64,000 nucleotides of DNA. It comes from Fuscovulum ytuae (GTDB lineage Bacteria > Pseudomonadota > Alphaproteobacteria > Rhodobacterales > Rhodobacteraceae). Position numbers and translations under genes: made by a program. The stretch covers positions 2,711,001 through 2,775,000 of the forward strand of contig NZ_CP124535.1 of NCBI RefSeq assembly GCF_029953595.1. The letters are read 5' to 3'. The notes beneath the pieces were generated by a model, which was not told the origin of the DNA, searched no databases, and saw only the letters and a program-made list of their open reading frames with translations. The number at the start of each line of letters is the position of its first letter. Positions within the stretch are counted from its first letter, which is position 1. Shown one piece after another: positions 10,448-17,499 of the stretch.

Positions 10448-11087
10448 AACGGGTTATAGAATGTTCTTGATACAAGATATTGTGGACGGGCTTGAACGAA
10501 CGCCTATGGTGTGGGGTTATTCCAAAATCTAGAAGCGCCCGAAGATGGGCGGGAGTCGGGTAACCAGCGTTAACTTCCCAGCCATAACCGGGAAATTGTT
10601 GCGCCAAATCCACCATGATCCGGTCACGTGTGACCTTTGCCACAATGGATGCAGCCGCGATGGAGAGAGAACGGGCATCGCCTTTGACCACCGCTTCGGC
10701 ACTGCAACCGATGCCTTTCGGGATCATGTTGCCGTCGATGAGAGCATGATCTGGAAAGGTTGCCAGACCCTTTACAGCCCGTTCCATGGCCAGATGGCTG
10801 GCGCGGAGGATGTTGAGTTCGTCGATTTCCGCCACCGATGCATGGGCAATGGAGACATCGGCCACGGCCATGATGGCGCCGAAAAGGGCGTTGCGCCGCG
10901 TCTCGGTCAGGGTCTTTGAATCGTTCAGCCCATCGGGGATGCGGGCCGGGTCGAGGCGCACGGCGGCGGCGGTGACGGGGCCGGCAAGGGGGCCGCGGCC
11001 CACCTCATCGACGCCCACGACGCAGGCATGGCCACAGGAGAAGGCGGCGGTTTCGAAGGTGAAGTCGGGGCGGGTTTTCGGCGGCAT
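10446..11087 (-). CDS. rnhB: ribonuclease HII
   Basis: RNase HII cuts RNA in RNA-DNA hybrids and removes single ribonucleotides misincorporated into DNA. The protein has 213 residues. [16 protein letters not shown] carries the first catalytic Asp and Glu, [10 protein letters not shown] is the DSK motif, HALIDGN carries the next aspartate, and [15 protein letters not shown] the fourth. The C-terminal [20 protein letters not shown] is the usual substrate-binding end. ccrM lies 90 bp downstream on the same strand, an arrangement I recall from related alphaproteobacteria. Confidence 0.96.
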
Positions 11088-11173
11088 CCTTGGGACGTAG
11101 CGGATGCATGGCTTTGGGGGAAGGGTGGAAAAGGGTGGGGGTGGGGGCTGCTCACCCCCCCACCCCCGAAGGC

Positions 11174-11205
11174 GGGCGCGGGTCTGGCAAGGATGACCCG
11201 CGCCC
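11174..11205. terminator. stem-loop between a small secreted protein gene and rnhB
   Basis: GGGCGCGGGT (11174-11183) pairs perfectly with ACCCGCGCCC (11196-11205) around a 12-base loop. Further toward rnhB, a second G-rich/C-rich inverted region lies at about 11131-11167. Neither is followed by a clear T-tract on the minus strand, so termination is plausible but not certain. Confidence 0.45.
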
Positions 11206-11222
11206 TTGTGGCTACCCGGCGG

Positions 11223-11747
11223 TCAATACCGGGCGCCTTCTACCCGGAAGCCAGCCTCACGCAGGCATTGATCCGAGTAGATGCGATCACGCTGCCCGTA
11301 GATGCGCGCCGAGCGGGCGCAGTACTGCGGCAGGCGGTAGTCAAAGCCCTGTTGGCGCAGGCAGTTTTCGCCATAGACGATGGCGGTGCCAGATTGGCCG
11401 CTGATTTCGATGGCGCAGACTGATGGCACGCGGGGGTGGCGCGCAGGGCGAGGTTGGTGGCCGTGCTTGGGTTCCTGCGGGGCATACTGGTATTGCTGCT
11501 GACCCCGGTTGCGATTGGCCTGGCTGGCGATGATGCCGACGATGGCAAGCGCTGCCAGTGCCTTGGCCAGATCGTCATTATCGGCACGTGCGGGAATGGA
11601 TGTGCCGACCAAAAGGCCCAGCGCGGTGGCCGCCGCAGCAACGGTTGCGGCAAGACGGCGACCGATGCGGCGACGATCTTCGCCGCGCGGCCGCGGCAGG
11701 CTGGCGGTGATGTGGACGGTTTCGGCAAGGGTTTCGGAGCGTGTCAT
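11223..11747 (-). CDS. predicted membrane-anchored or secreted protein with a cysteine-containing C-terminal domain
   Basis: A 174-residue protein of unknown function. The start at 11747 was chosen because GGAGG lies five bases before it; the longer open frame to 11894 has no such site. The first 35 residues are polar and basic (RPRGEDRRRIGRR), followed by a single hydrophobic span LAATVAAAATALGLLVGTS ending in an ARA-like cleavage site. The middle is rich in Gln, Pro and His. The C-terminal about 60 residues contain four cysteines (SVCAIEISGQ, GENCLRQQGF, LPQYCARSAR, SDQCLREAGF) in an imperfect internal duplication, CLRQQGF resembling CLREAGF. This suggests a disulfide-stabilised periplasmic domain. 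The region 11748-11948 is the divergent promoter space. Confidence 0.65.
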   Translation of the reverse strand: MTRSETLAETVHITASLPRPRGEDRRRIGRRLAATVAAAATALGLLVGTSIPARADNDDLAKALAALAIVGIIASQANRNRGQQQYQYAPQEPKHGHQPRPARHPRVPSVCAIEISGQSGTAIVYGENCLRQQGFDYRLPQYCARSARIYGQRDRIYSDQCLREAGFRVEGARY

Positions 11748-11948
11748 CTTGGCCTCCGTTGTGGGATGGGCGGATCGGATCGGGCTGATGATCCGGGATA
11801 GGCCAAGGCTGGGGCCGATGGGGCCGGACAGGCAATAACGCGGGATTGTTATGGGATAACGGCGGCATAAACCCTTTTCCCGCGCCTCTGTCATTGCCTA
11901 GCGGGCGGGGTGCGGGCAGAGTGCAGGGCATAAACGGAGGTCGTTGTG

Positions 11949-12239
11949 ATGAAGCGCCTTTTCCTTGCCGTGGCAGCGGTGCTGGCCCTTGGGCAGCAGG
12001 CTTCTGCCGAATGCTATGCCGATTACAAGGCAAAGCAGGACGATCCCTTGCGCCTGCATTATGGGGTGGCACAGGTCAGTGATGGGGCCTGTGGGGCTGG
12101 CCCTGGCGCGGCCGAGGGGGAACTTGCCCCGCGTCTTGCGGCGGGCGGGTGGACCCTGTTGAACGTGCTGTCGGTCTTTGGGCCAGAGGGGCTGGGAGAA
12201 AGGAAATCGAGTGCAGGAGAATACTTCCTCCGCTTCTGA
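11949..12239 (+). CDS. small secreted protein, unknown function
   Basis: A 96-residue protein with a clear signal peptide: MKRLFLAVAAVLALGQQASA, predicted cleavage before ECYADYK. The mature part has two cysteines (ECYADY and DGACGAG) that could form a disulfide, and a C-terminal half with hydrophobic strands (GWTLLNVLSVFG). GGAGG lies eight bases before the ATG; a GTG one codon upstream is an alternative start. Its last 29 bases overlap the start of the membrane winged-helix gene, which suggests co-translation. I know no characterised homologue. Confidence 0.6.
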   Translation: MKRLFLAVAAVLALGQQASAECYADYKAKQDDPLRLHYGVAQVSDGACGAGPGAAEGELAPRLAAGGWTLLNVLSVFGPEGLGERKSSAGEYFLRF

Positions 12240-12915
12240 GAGCCTGAAGGCGGGCAACCGCGTCGTTGCCGGGGGGATCGTGGCGATTGTCACGATCTTG
12301 CTGGGGGCGGCGGTGTTTTTGTTCATGAACCTGCCCGACGCCAATGCCTTCAATGCCAAGGTGGAACGGTTGTTCGTCGAGAATGACGATCTGACCAGTT
12401 TCGCCGATATCAAGCTGTTGGAAATCTTGGCCCAATCGGGCACGGCCTTTTCTGAAGTGCTGGCGTCCTATCGGATGGTGATCTTTGTTTTGCTGGTCTT
12501 TGCCACTGCCCTGATGGTGGCGGCGCTGGTGTTTTTGGTGACGATCATCGCGCTGAACCGGCGCATTTCGGCCATCCAGCGGTCGGGGATACAGGTGGCG
12601 AGCCTGCTGATCAGCCGTGAGGGGCGGGCCGTCTATATCAATGATATGGAGTTCCAGTTGACCGAAGCGGCGCTGGAAACGCTGGCCGTGCTGGCCGAGG
12701 CGCGGATGGATGACGAGGTCCTGACGGGTGCGCAGATCGAGGCGGTGATTTCGGGCCGCAGCGAGGCGGATTGCGATGAGGCCGCCGGGGCGACGCGGGT
12801 AAAGCGGCTGCGGGATGCGCTGGGCAATCAGTTGGTGAGCGAACTTTTGGTCAAGACGATCGCGCGGCGGGGCTATGTGCTGGCGGTGGGGAAGGATGCG
12901 ATCCGGATGGTCTAA
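12211..12915 (+). CDS. two-pass membrane protein with C-terminal winged-helix-like domain
   Basis: A 234-residue protein using a GTG start at 12211, preceded by AAAGGAAA. It has a short N-terminal tail, a first hydrophobic span (VVAGGIVAIVTILLGAAVFL, about residues 20-40), an extracytoplasmic loop of about 65 residues, and a second span (VIFVLLVFATALMVAALVFL). The C-terminal part of about 120 residues is probably cytoplasmic. It resembles an OmpR/ToxR-type winged helix: LTEAALETLAVLAEA, then TRVKRLRDALG as a recognition-helix-like segment, and KTIARRGYVLAVG as the wing. This is the reverse of ToxR/CadC order, where the DNA-binding domain is N-terminal. The call is my inference from pattern; a non-DNA-binding role is possible. 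Confidence 0.6.
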   Translation: MQENTSSASESLKAGNRVVAGGIVAIVTILLGAAVFLFMNLPDANAFNAKVERLFVENDDLTSFADIKLLEILAQSGTAFSEVLASYRMVIFVLLVFATALMVAALVFLVTIIALNRRISAIQRSGIQVASLLISREGRAVYINDMEFQLTEAALETLAVLAEARMDDEVLTGAQIEAVISGRSEADCDEAAGATRVKRLRDALGNQLVSELLVKTIARRGYVLAVGKDAIRMV

Positions 12916-12960
12916 GGGCCTGAGGACGCTGGATTAATCTGCCATTTTCGCCACAATCGG

Positions 12961-13008
12961 TTGTGCCCTGTTTTGTGCCGGGATTTGTGCAGCATTCTGT
13001 GGCCACGC
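12961..13008. repeat. 12-bp-periodic repeat, copy 2 (intergenic)
   Basis: Four consecutive 12-base units start at 12961, 12973, 12985 and 12997: ttgtgccctgtt, ttgtgccgggat, ttgtgcagcatt and ctgtggccacgc. A flanking stretch aatcgg immediately before is shared with copy 3 at 42581. It lies between the winged-helix gene and its downstream hairpin. Confidence 0.75.
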
Positions 13009-13063
13009 GCGGCGGGTTTTCGGGGCGTTAAGGATTGCGGACGAATCGCTTGGCGGCTGGCGG

Positions 13064-13103
13064 CCGGGGGCTGTCTGCCCCCGGACCCCCGAGAGTATTT
13101 TTT
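13064..13103 (+). terminator. hairpin terminator after the membrane winged-helix gene
   Basis: CCGGGGG (13064-13070) and CCCCCGG (13078-13084) form a perfect 7-bp stem. It is followed by acccccgagag and a run of T at 13097-13103. The layout (GC hairpin, then cccgagagtatttttt, then ccaagatgaag) resembles a 3'-end element I recall being repeated in Rhodobacteraceae genomes. Confidence 0.65.
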
Positions 13104-13126
13104 CCAAGATGAAGCTGGGGGGAAGA

Positions 13127-13591
13127 TTAAAGGAAACCGATCCAGCGGCCCGCGAGCAGGACGCCGAGCCAGAGCGATGCTGACACTATCGCCATGAGGC
13201 GCAGCGCGGGCGGGGGGGAAGCCCCCGACAGCACCTGCGCCCATGCCCGGCTGCGGGTGACGAGGGCGGCGTTCAGGAGGGCTGCGGCAAGGAGGGCGAG
13301 CTTGATCTGAAAGGCGGGGTTGGTGGCGTATTCGGTGGGATTGGTCGTGAAGAGGGCCACCCCTGTGAGGAGCGCAAGAGTCAGTCCCAGAAGGGCCATG
13401 CCGCGCAGGAGGGGGGCGATGATGGGAAGAGGCGTGCGGGGGAAGGCGCCGGCAAGGCGCAGGTCCAGCGGCAGGATCGCCCCGATCAGAAGCGCGAGGC
13501 CAAGGATATGGGTCGCATTCACCAGCAGATAGGCCGTGCCTGACCCGCGCAGGAGGCTAGCGAGGGGCAGGGCGGCGATGGTGTCGAGCAT
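13127..13591 (-). CDS. small integral membrane protein (possibly CopD/DUF6644-like)
   Basis: A 154-residue protein with about four hydrophobic spans: NATHILGLALLIGAILPLDL, LLRGMALLGLTLALLTGVAL, IKLALLAAALLNAALV and LMAIVSASLWLGVLLAGRW. The histidine in the first span and the FQIKLALLAAA segment resemble the CopD-like membrane fold, but I cannot confirm a metal-related role. The start at 13591 overlaps the stop of the upstream HHGW-containing secreted protein by one base (TGATG), so the two are co-translated and probably work together. A longer frame upstream would lie within that neighbour. Confidence 0.6.
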   Translation of the reverse strand: MLDTIAALPLASLLRGSGTAYLLVNATHILGLALLIGAILPLDLRLAGAFPRTPLPIIAPLLRGMALLGLTLALLTGVALFTTNPTEYATNPAFQIKLALLAAALLNAALVTRSRAWAQVLSGASPPPALRLMAIVSASLWLGVLLAGRWIGFL

Positions 13592-13983
13592 CAGCTGTCG
13601 ATGCGTTCGGGGTAGAAATCGTGGTTCGTGCCGTTCAGCGTGATGCGGACGGCCTTCATCACCGCGCTGCCATCCAAGGCGCGGTTGCCAAGGATGGTAA
13701 CGGACTCGCCCGGTTTGGCCGTGCCTTCGACAAAGCCCGCGCTTTGGGTGCGGCGAGGATTGCCCAATTCGATGGTCCATTCGCGGCCTTCGGCATCGGT
13801 CACCGTCAGTTCGGGATGCGGTGGGGCAAGGGAGATGGCAGTGATGGTGGCCTTGAGGATGGTTTCCTCGGCCTCGGCCCAGTTCCAGCCGTGATGGGCG
13901 AAGATGGGCGTTGCGAGCGTGACAGAAGCCCCTGCGAGGGCGGACGCAAGGAGGAGGGCGCGGAAGGAGGCGGGTTTCTTCAT
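13591..13983 (-). CDS. secreted DUF6152-like protein with HHGW motif
   Basis: A 130-residue exported protein. The signal peptide MKKPASFRALLLASALAGAS is followed by IFAHHGWNWAEAEE; the HHGW motif at the start of the mature protein is the mark of the DUF6152-type family as I know it. The rest is a small beta-rich domain (HPELTVTDAEGREWTIELG, KPGESVTILGNRALDGS), possibly an OB-like fold. The ATG at 13983 has AAAGG eight bases upstream; an in-frame GTG three codons earlier is possible. It is coupled to the membrane protein downstream. Function is unknown. Confidence 0.65.
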   Translation of the reverse strand: MKKPASFRALLLASALAGASVTLATPIFAHHGWNWAEAEETILKATITAISLAPPHPELTVTDAEGREWTIELGNPRRTQSAGFVEGTAKPGESVTILGNRALDGSAVMKAVRITLNGTNHDFYPERIDS

Positions 13984-14181
13984 CGGCGGCACCTTTCTTG
14001 GGTTGTTCCTGCGCAGCTAGGGTTGGGTTGCCCGCGCGCCAAGGGGGATCACCGGATGGTGAGGCTGCGTGGCCGTGTCATGGTGGTGTCATGTGGGGGT
14101 CTTACGGGGCTTGCGCAGGGGGGGGTATGGACCTAAATACCCCCGCTCTTGTTTCCCTTTGGTCCCGGGGGGGATTTCGTG

Positions 14182-15276
14182 ATGATCCAGACGCCTTTCT
14201 ATCTGATCGACCGCGCGAAGCTGGCGCGGAATATGGCCGTGATGGATGAGTTGCGCGACGGGTCGGGGGCGAAGGTTCTGCTGGCGCTGAAATGCTTTGC
14301 CACTTGGCCGGTGTTCGACCAGATGCGCGAACATATGGATGGCACCACGTCGTCGAGCCTTTATGAGCTGCGACTGGGGCGTGAGAAGTTCGGCAAGGAG
14401 ACACATGCCTATTCAGTGGCATGGCCGGAGCAAGAGATCGCGGAAGCGGTGGGCTATGCCGACAAGATCATCTTCAATTCGGTGGGCCAGTTGGAGCGGT
14501 TCGACAACCAGTCGGCCAGCATTGCGCGGGGGCTGCGGCTGAACCCGCGGTTTTCCACCAGCGGTTTCGATCTGGCCGATCCGGCGCGGCCCTTTAGCCG
14601 TCTGGGCGAATGGGATGCCGGGAAGATCGAGCGGGTGATGGATCGGGTTTCCGGGTTCATGATCCACTACAATTGCGAGAATGCGGATTTCGATCTGTTC
14701 GACCGGCAACTGACCCGGATCGAAGAGGAGTTCGGCGGCCTTCTGGCGCGGTTGACATGGGTGAGCCTTGGTGGCGGCATCCATTTCACCGGCGAGGGCT
14801 ATCCGGTGGCCAAGCTGGCGGCGCGGTTGAAGGCGTTTTCGGATCGGTTCGGGGTGCAGGTCTATCTGGAACCGGGGGAGGCGGCGATCACGGGGGCGGC
14901 AAGCCTTGAGGTGACGGTGCTGGACATCCTGAACAACGGCAAGGACCTTGCTATCGTTGATAGCAGTGTGGAGGCGCATATGCTTGACCTTCTCATCTAT
15001 CGGCAGGCGGGGAAGATGGAGGTCGCGGGGGATCATCCTTACATGATCTGCGGCAAGTCCTGTCTGGCGGGGGATATCTTTGGCGAGTTCAACTTTCCCG
15101 CGCCATTGACTGTGGGCGACCGACTGAGCATCGCAGATGCGGCGGGTTACACGATGGTCAAGAAGAACTGGTTCAACGGGGTGAAGATGCCGAGCATCGT
15201 CATCAAGGAGTTGGACGGGTCGATGACCGTGGCGCGGGAATTCGGCTATGCCGATTTTGCCGGGAACCTTGGCTGA
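14182..15276 (+). CDS. nspC: carboxynorspermidine/carboxyspermidine decarboxylase
   Basis: A PLP-dependent decarboxylase of the alanine-racemase fold that converts carboxy(nor)spermidine to (nor)spermidine. The 364-residue protein starts MIQTPFYLIDRAKLARNM, which is typical of NspC. KVLLALKCFATWPVF contains the PLP lysine, DGTTSSSLYE is the following signature, VSLGGGIHFTGEGYP the glycine loop that binds the phosphate, and YMICGKSCLAGD the C-terminal active-site cysteine region. These motifs separate it from diaminopimelate decarboxylase. The synthase gene follows 55 bp downstream, giving a complete two-gene route from putrescine that avoids S-adenosylmethionine decarboxylase. Confidence 0.92.
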   Translation: MIQTPFYLIDRAKLARNMAVMDELRDGSGAKVLLALKCFATWPVFDQMREHMDGTTSSSLYELRLGREKFGKETHAYSVAWPEQEIAEAVGYADKIIFNSVGQLERFDNQSASIARGLRLNPRFSTSGFDLADPARPFSRLGEWDAGKIERVMDRVSGFMIHYNCENADFDLFDRQLTRIEEEFGGLLARLTWVSLGGGIHFTGEGYPVAKLAARLKAFSDRFGVQVYLEPGEAAITGAASLEVTVLDILNNGKDLAIVDSSVEAHMLDLLIYRQAGKMEVAGDHPYMICGKSCLAGDIFGEFNFPAPLTVGDRLSIADAAGYTMVKKNWFNGVKMPSIVIKELDGSMTVAREFGYADFAGNLG

Positions 15277-15331
15277 AACCTTGGCTGAAATTGCCGGATC
15301 TTCCGGCCCTTCCTGAAGGGGGTGTTTTACC

Positions 15332-16570
15332 ATGAAACGCAACGTGTTGATCATTGGCGCAGGTGGCGTGGCGCAGGTCGTGGCGCATAAATGCGCGCAA
15401 AACAACGATCGGCTGGGCGATCTGCATATCGCGTCGCGGACCGTGGCGAAATGCGAGGCGATCATTGCGTCGGTGCAGGAAAAGGGTGCGATGAAGGTGC
15501 CGGGCGTCTTTGCCGCCCATGCCGTTGATGCGATGGACAGCGCGGCGGTGGCGGGGTTGATCCGTCAGCTGGGGGTGGAGATCGTCATCAATGTCGGCTC
15601 GGCCTTTGTGAACATGCCCGTGCTGGAGGCCTGTATCGAGACGGGCGTGGCCTATATGGACACGGCAATTCACGAAGACCCCGGCAAGATCTGCGAGACG
15701 CCGCCGTGGTATGGGAATTACGAATGGAAGCGCCGCGATCGGTGCAAGGCGGCGGGGGTGACCGCGATCCTTGGCGTGGGGTTTGACCCCGGCGTGGTGA
15801 ACGCTTGGGCGCGGGTGGCGGAGGATGAATTCCTCGACGAGATCACGTCGATCGATATCGTCGATATCAATGCCGGGTCGCATGGGAAGTATTTCGCGAC
15901 GAACTTTGACCCTGAGATCAACTTTCGCGAGTTTACGGGGACGGTTTATTCCTGGCAGGGCGGGGCGTGGCAGTCGAACCGGATGTTCGAGGTGGGCCGC
16001 GTTTGGGATATGCCTGTGGTGGGGGAGCAGAAGGCCTATCTTACCGGGCATGATGAGGTGCATTCCCTGTCGGCCCGGTATCCGGGGGCGGATGTGCGGT
16101 TCTGGATGGGGTTTGGCGACCATTACATCAACGTCTTCACGGTGCTGAAGAACCTTGGCCTGTTGTCGGAGAAACCGGTGCGGACGGCCGAGGGGCTGGA
16201 GGTGGTGCCGTTGAAGGTGGTGAAGGCGGTGTTGCCGGATCCGGCGTCGCTGGCCCCCGGTTATTCGGGGAAGACCTGCATTGCCACCATCGCGAAGGGG
16301 GTCAAGGACGGCAAGCCTGCGGAGGTGATGCTGTATAACGTGGCCGATCACAAGGAAGCCTTCGAGGAGGTCGGCTCGCAGGGGATTTCCTATACCGCCG
16401 GGGTGCCGCCGGTGGCGGCGGCGCTGCTGGTGGCGGAAGGTGTATGGGATGTGGGGACTATGGTGAATGTGGAGGCGTTGGACCCGAAGCCCTTCATGAA
16501 CCTTCTGAATGTCATGGGTCTGCCGAACCGGGTGAAGGATGCGGGCGGCGACCGGGAACTGGCGTTCTGA
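15332..16570 (+). CDS. carboxynorspermidine synthase (saccharopine dehydrogenase family)
   Basis: A 412-residue NAD(P)-dependent enzyme that condenses aspartate semialdehyde with a diamine to give carboxy(nor)spermidine, the substrate of the adjacent NspC. The N-terminus VLIIGAGGVAQVVAHKCAQN is a Rossmann loop (GAGGVA), with IASRTVAKCE as the cofactor-specificity strand. INVGSAFVNMPVLEACIETG and YMDTAIHEDP are family signatures, and GVGFDPGVVNAWARVA marks the bacterial carboxynorspermidine branch. GAAGGGGG precedes the ATG. A rho-independent terminator lies directly after the gene, ending the two-gene operon. Confidence 0.92.
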   Translation: MKRNVLIIGAGGVAQVVAHKCAQNNDRLGDLHIASRTVAKCEAIIASVQEKGAMKVPGVFAAHAVDAMDSAAVAGLIRQLGVEIVINVGSAFVNMPVLEACIETGVAYMDTAIHEDPGKICETPPWYGNYEWKRRDRCKAAGVTAILGVGFDPGVVNAWARVAEDEFLDEITSIDIVDINAGSHGKYFATNFDPEINFREFTGTVYSWQGGAWQSNRMFEVGRVWDMPVVGEQKAYLTGHDEVHSLSARYPGADVRFWMGFGDHYINVFTVLKNLGLLSEKPVRTAEGLEVVPLKVVKAVLPDPASLAPGYSGKTCIATIAKGVKDGKPAEVMLYNVADHKEAFEEVGSQGISYTAGVPPVAAALLVAEGVWDVGTMVNVEALDPKPFMNLLNVMGLPNRVKDAGGDRELAF

Positions 16571-16607
16571 TTTCTGGGGATCGCTGGGGTGGAACCCCAC
16601 CCTACGG

Positions 16608-16635
16608 AGGGCGTGCCTGTGGGTGCGCCCTTTTT
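16608..16635 (+). terminator. Rho-independent terminator of the nspC operon
   Basis: AGGGCGTGCC (16608-16617) pairs with GGTGCGCCCT (16622-16631) around a TGTG loop, with two G-T wobble pairs, and runs into TTTTT. It lies between two convergent genes, and the last base of the tract nearly abuts the stop of the downstream nuclease gene. Confidence 0.75.
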
Positions 16636-16638
16636 GGT

Positions 16639-17490
16639 TCAGAGCGTCAGGTCGAGATGCAGGGGGAAGTGGTCGGAGGCTAGGTTGGCGGTGTCGGGCC
16701 AGACCCTTGCGACATGAGGGGCGAGATCTGGCGTCAGGAAGATGTGGTCAAGCTGCCGGAGACGGATTTCGCATGCGATGTCCTTGACATGGGTGTGAAG
16801 GCCAAGGCCCGCTGCCGGGTCGGTCAGGCCATCGGCGTAGCGCGCGCCGGGGTGGTAGGGGGTTTGGCCCAGAAGGGCGCGGTATTCGGCGCTGCCCGGT
16901 TCCATGTTGAAATCGCCCGCCCAGATGGCGCGGGTGGGATTGGGGGGTTCGGCTTCGCCTTCGGTCCAGTTGCGGGTGGGTTCGTCGTCGGTGCCGCTCC
17001 ATGGTCCGCCTTCGGCTATGGGGTTTCCTAACACCCGTTTCAGAAATGCGATCTGGTCGAGCCGTTCCTCCACCCCGACATGGGCGAGGTGGATGTTGAC
17101 GAGCTTGATCGGACCCGAGGGGTGGGCGATGACAGCCTCAAGCGCGGCGGTCTGGGTATTGATCGGGTCAAGCATCCGGCGTTTGGGCAGCGGCCATGTG
17201 CGCGACCACAGGATCGGCCAGCGCGACAGGATGAGGGGGCCGAATTGGCGGCGTTTCTGGCGTTCGCCGGGAAGGGCCATGTCGAAGGCAGGGGCGTAGA
17301 CCATGTGGTGGTCGGGGAGGAGCGCCGACAGGATCGCGGGTTGATCGTCGTGATTGGTGCGGGACCAGTGGCGGTCAACCTCTTGCACGGCGATCAGGTC
17401 GCGGTCGCGGATCGTGTCGGCGATGCGGGTCAGGCTGTAGAGGCCATCCGCGCCAAAGCCGTATTGGATGTTGTAGGTGGTGAGTTTCAT
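16639..17490 (-). CDS. endonuclease/exonuclease/phosphatase-family protein
   Basis: A 283-residue protein of the DNase I-like fold. Its motifs are LTTYNIQYGF, IAVQEVDRHW (the metal-binding glutamate), LVNIHLAHVG, IWAGDFNMEPGS and the terminal SDHFPLHLDL, carrying the catalytic histidine. No signal peptide is present. The family covers nucleases and phospho-ester hydrolases such as sphingomyelinase-like enzymes, and the substrate cannot be chosen from sequence. It lies just downstream of the FGGY kinase gene, nine bases from that stop, and may be the last gene of the sugar operon, although it could also be independent. Confidence 0.85.
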   Translation of the reverse strand: MKLTTYNIQYGFGADGLYSLTRIADTIRDRDLIAVQEVDRHWSRTNHDDQPAILSALLPDHHMVYAPAFDMALPGERQKRRQFGPLILSRWPILWSRTWPLPKRRMLDPINTQTAALEAVIAHPSGPIKLVNIHLAHVGVEERLDQIAFLKRVLGNPIAEGGPWSGTDDEPTRNWTEGEAEPPNPTRAIWAGDFNMEPGSAEYRALLGQTPYHPGARYADGLTDPAAGLGLHTHVKDIACEIRLRQLDHIFLTPDLAPHVARVWPDTANLASDHFPLHLDLTL

Positions 17491-17499
17491 GGCGGCAGG

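Noticed and set aside
11120-11170. G-quadruplex or regulatory RNA in the G-rich/C-rich inverted region before rnhB
   Set aside because: It is an imperfect G-run/C-run hairpin next to a better stem at 11174; nothing else supports a dedicated function.
12961-13008. CRISPR array
   Set aside because: Units are 12 bases, contiguous and without unique spacers; no cas genes are in the window.
14182-15276. Diaminopimelate decarboxylase (lysA)
   Set aside because: The motifs (KVLLALKCFATWPVF, YMICGKSCLAGD), shorter length and adjacent synthase gene fit carboxynorspermidine decarboxylase.
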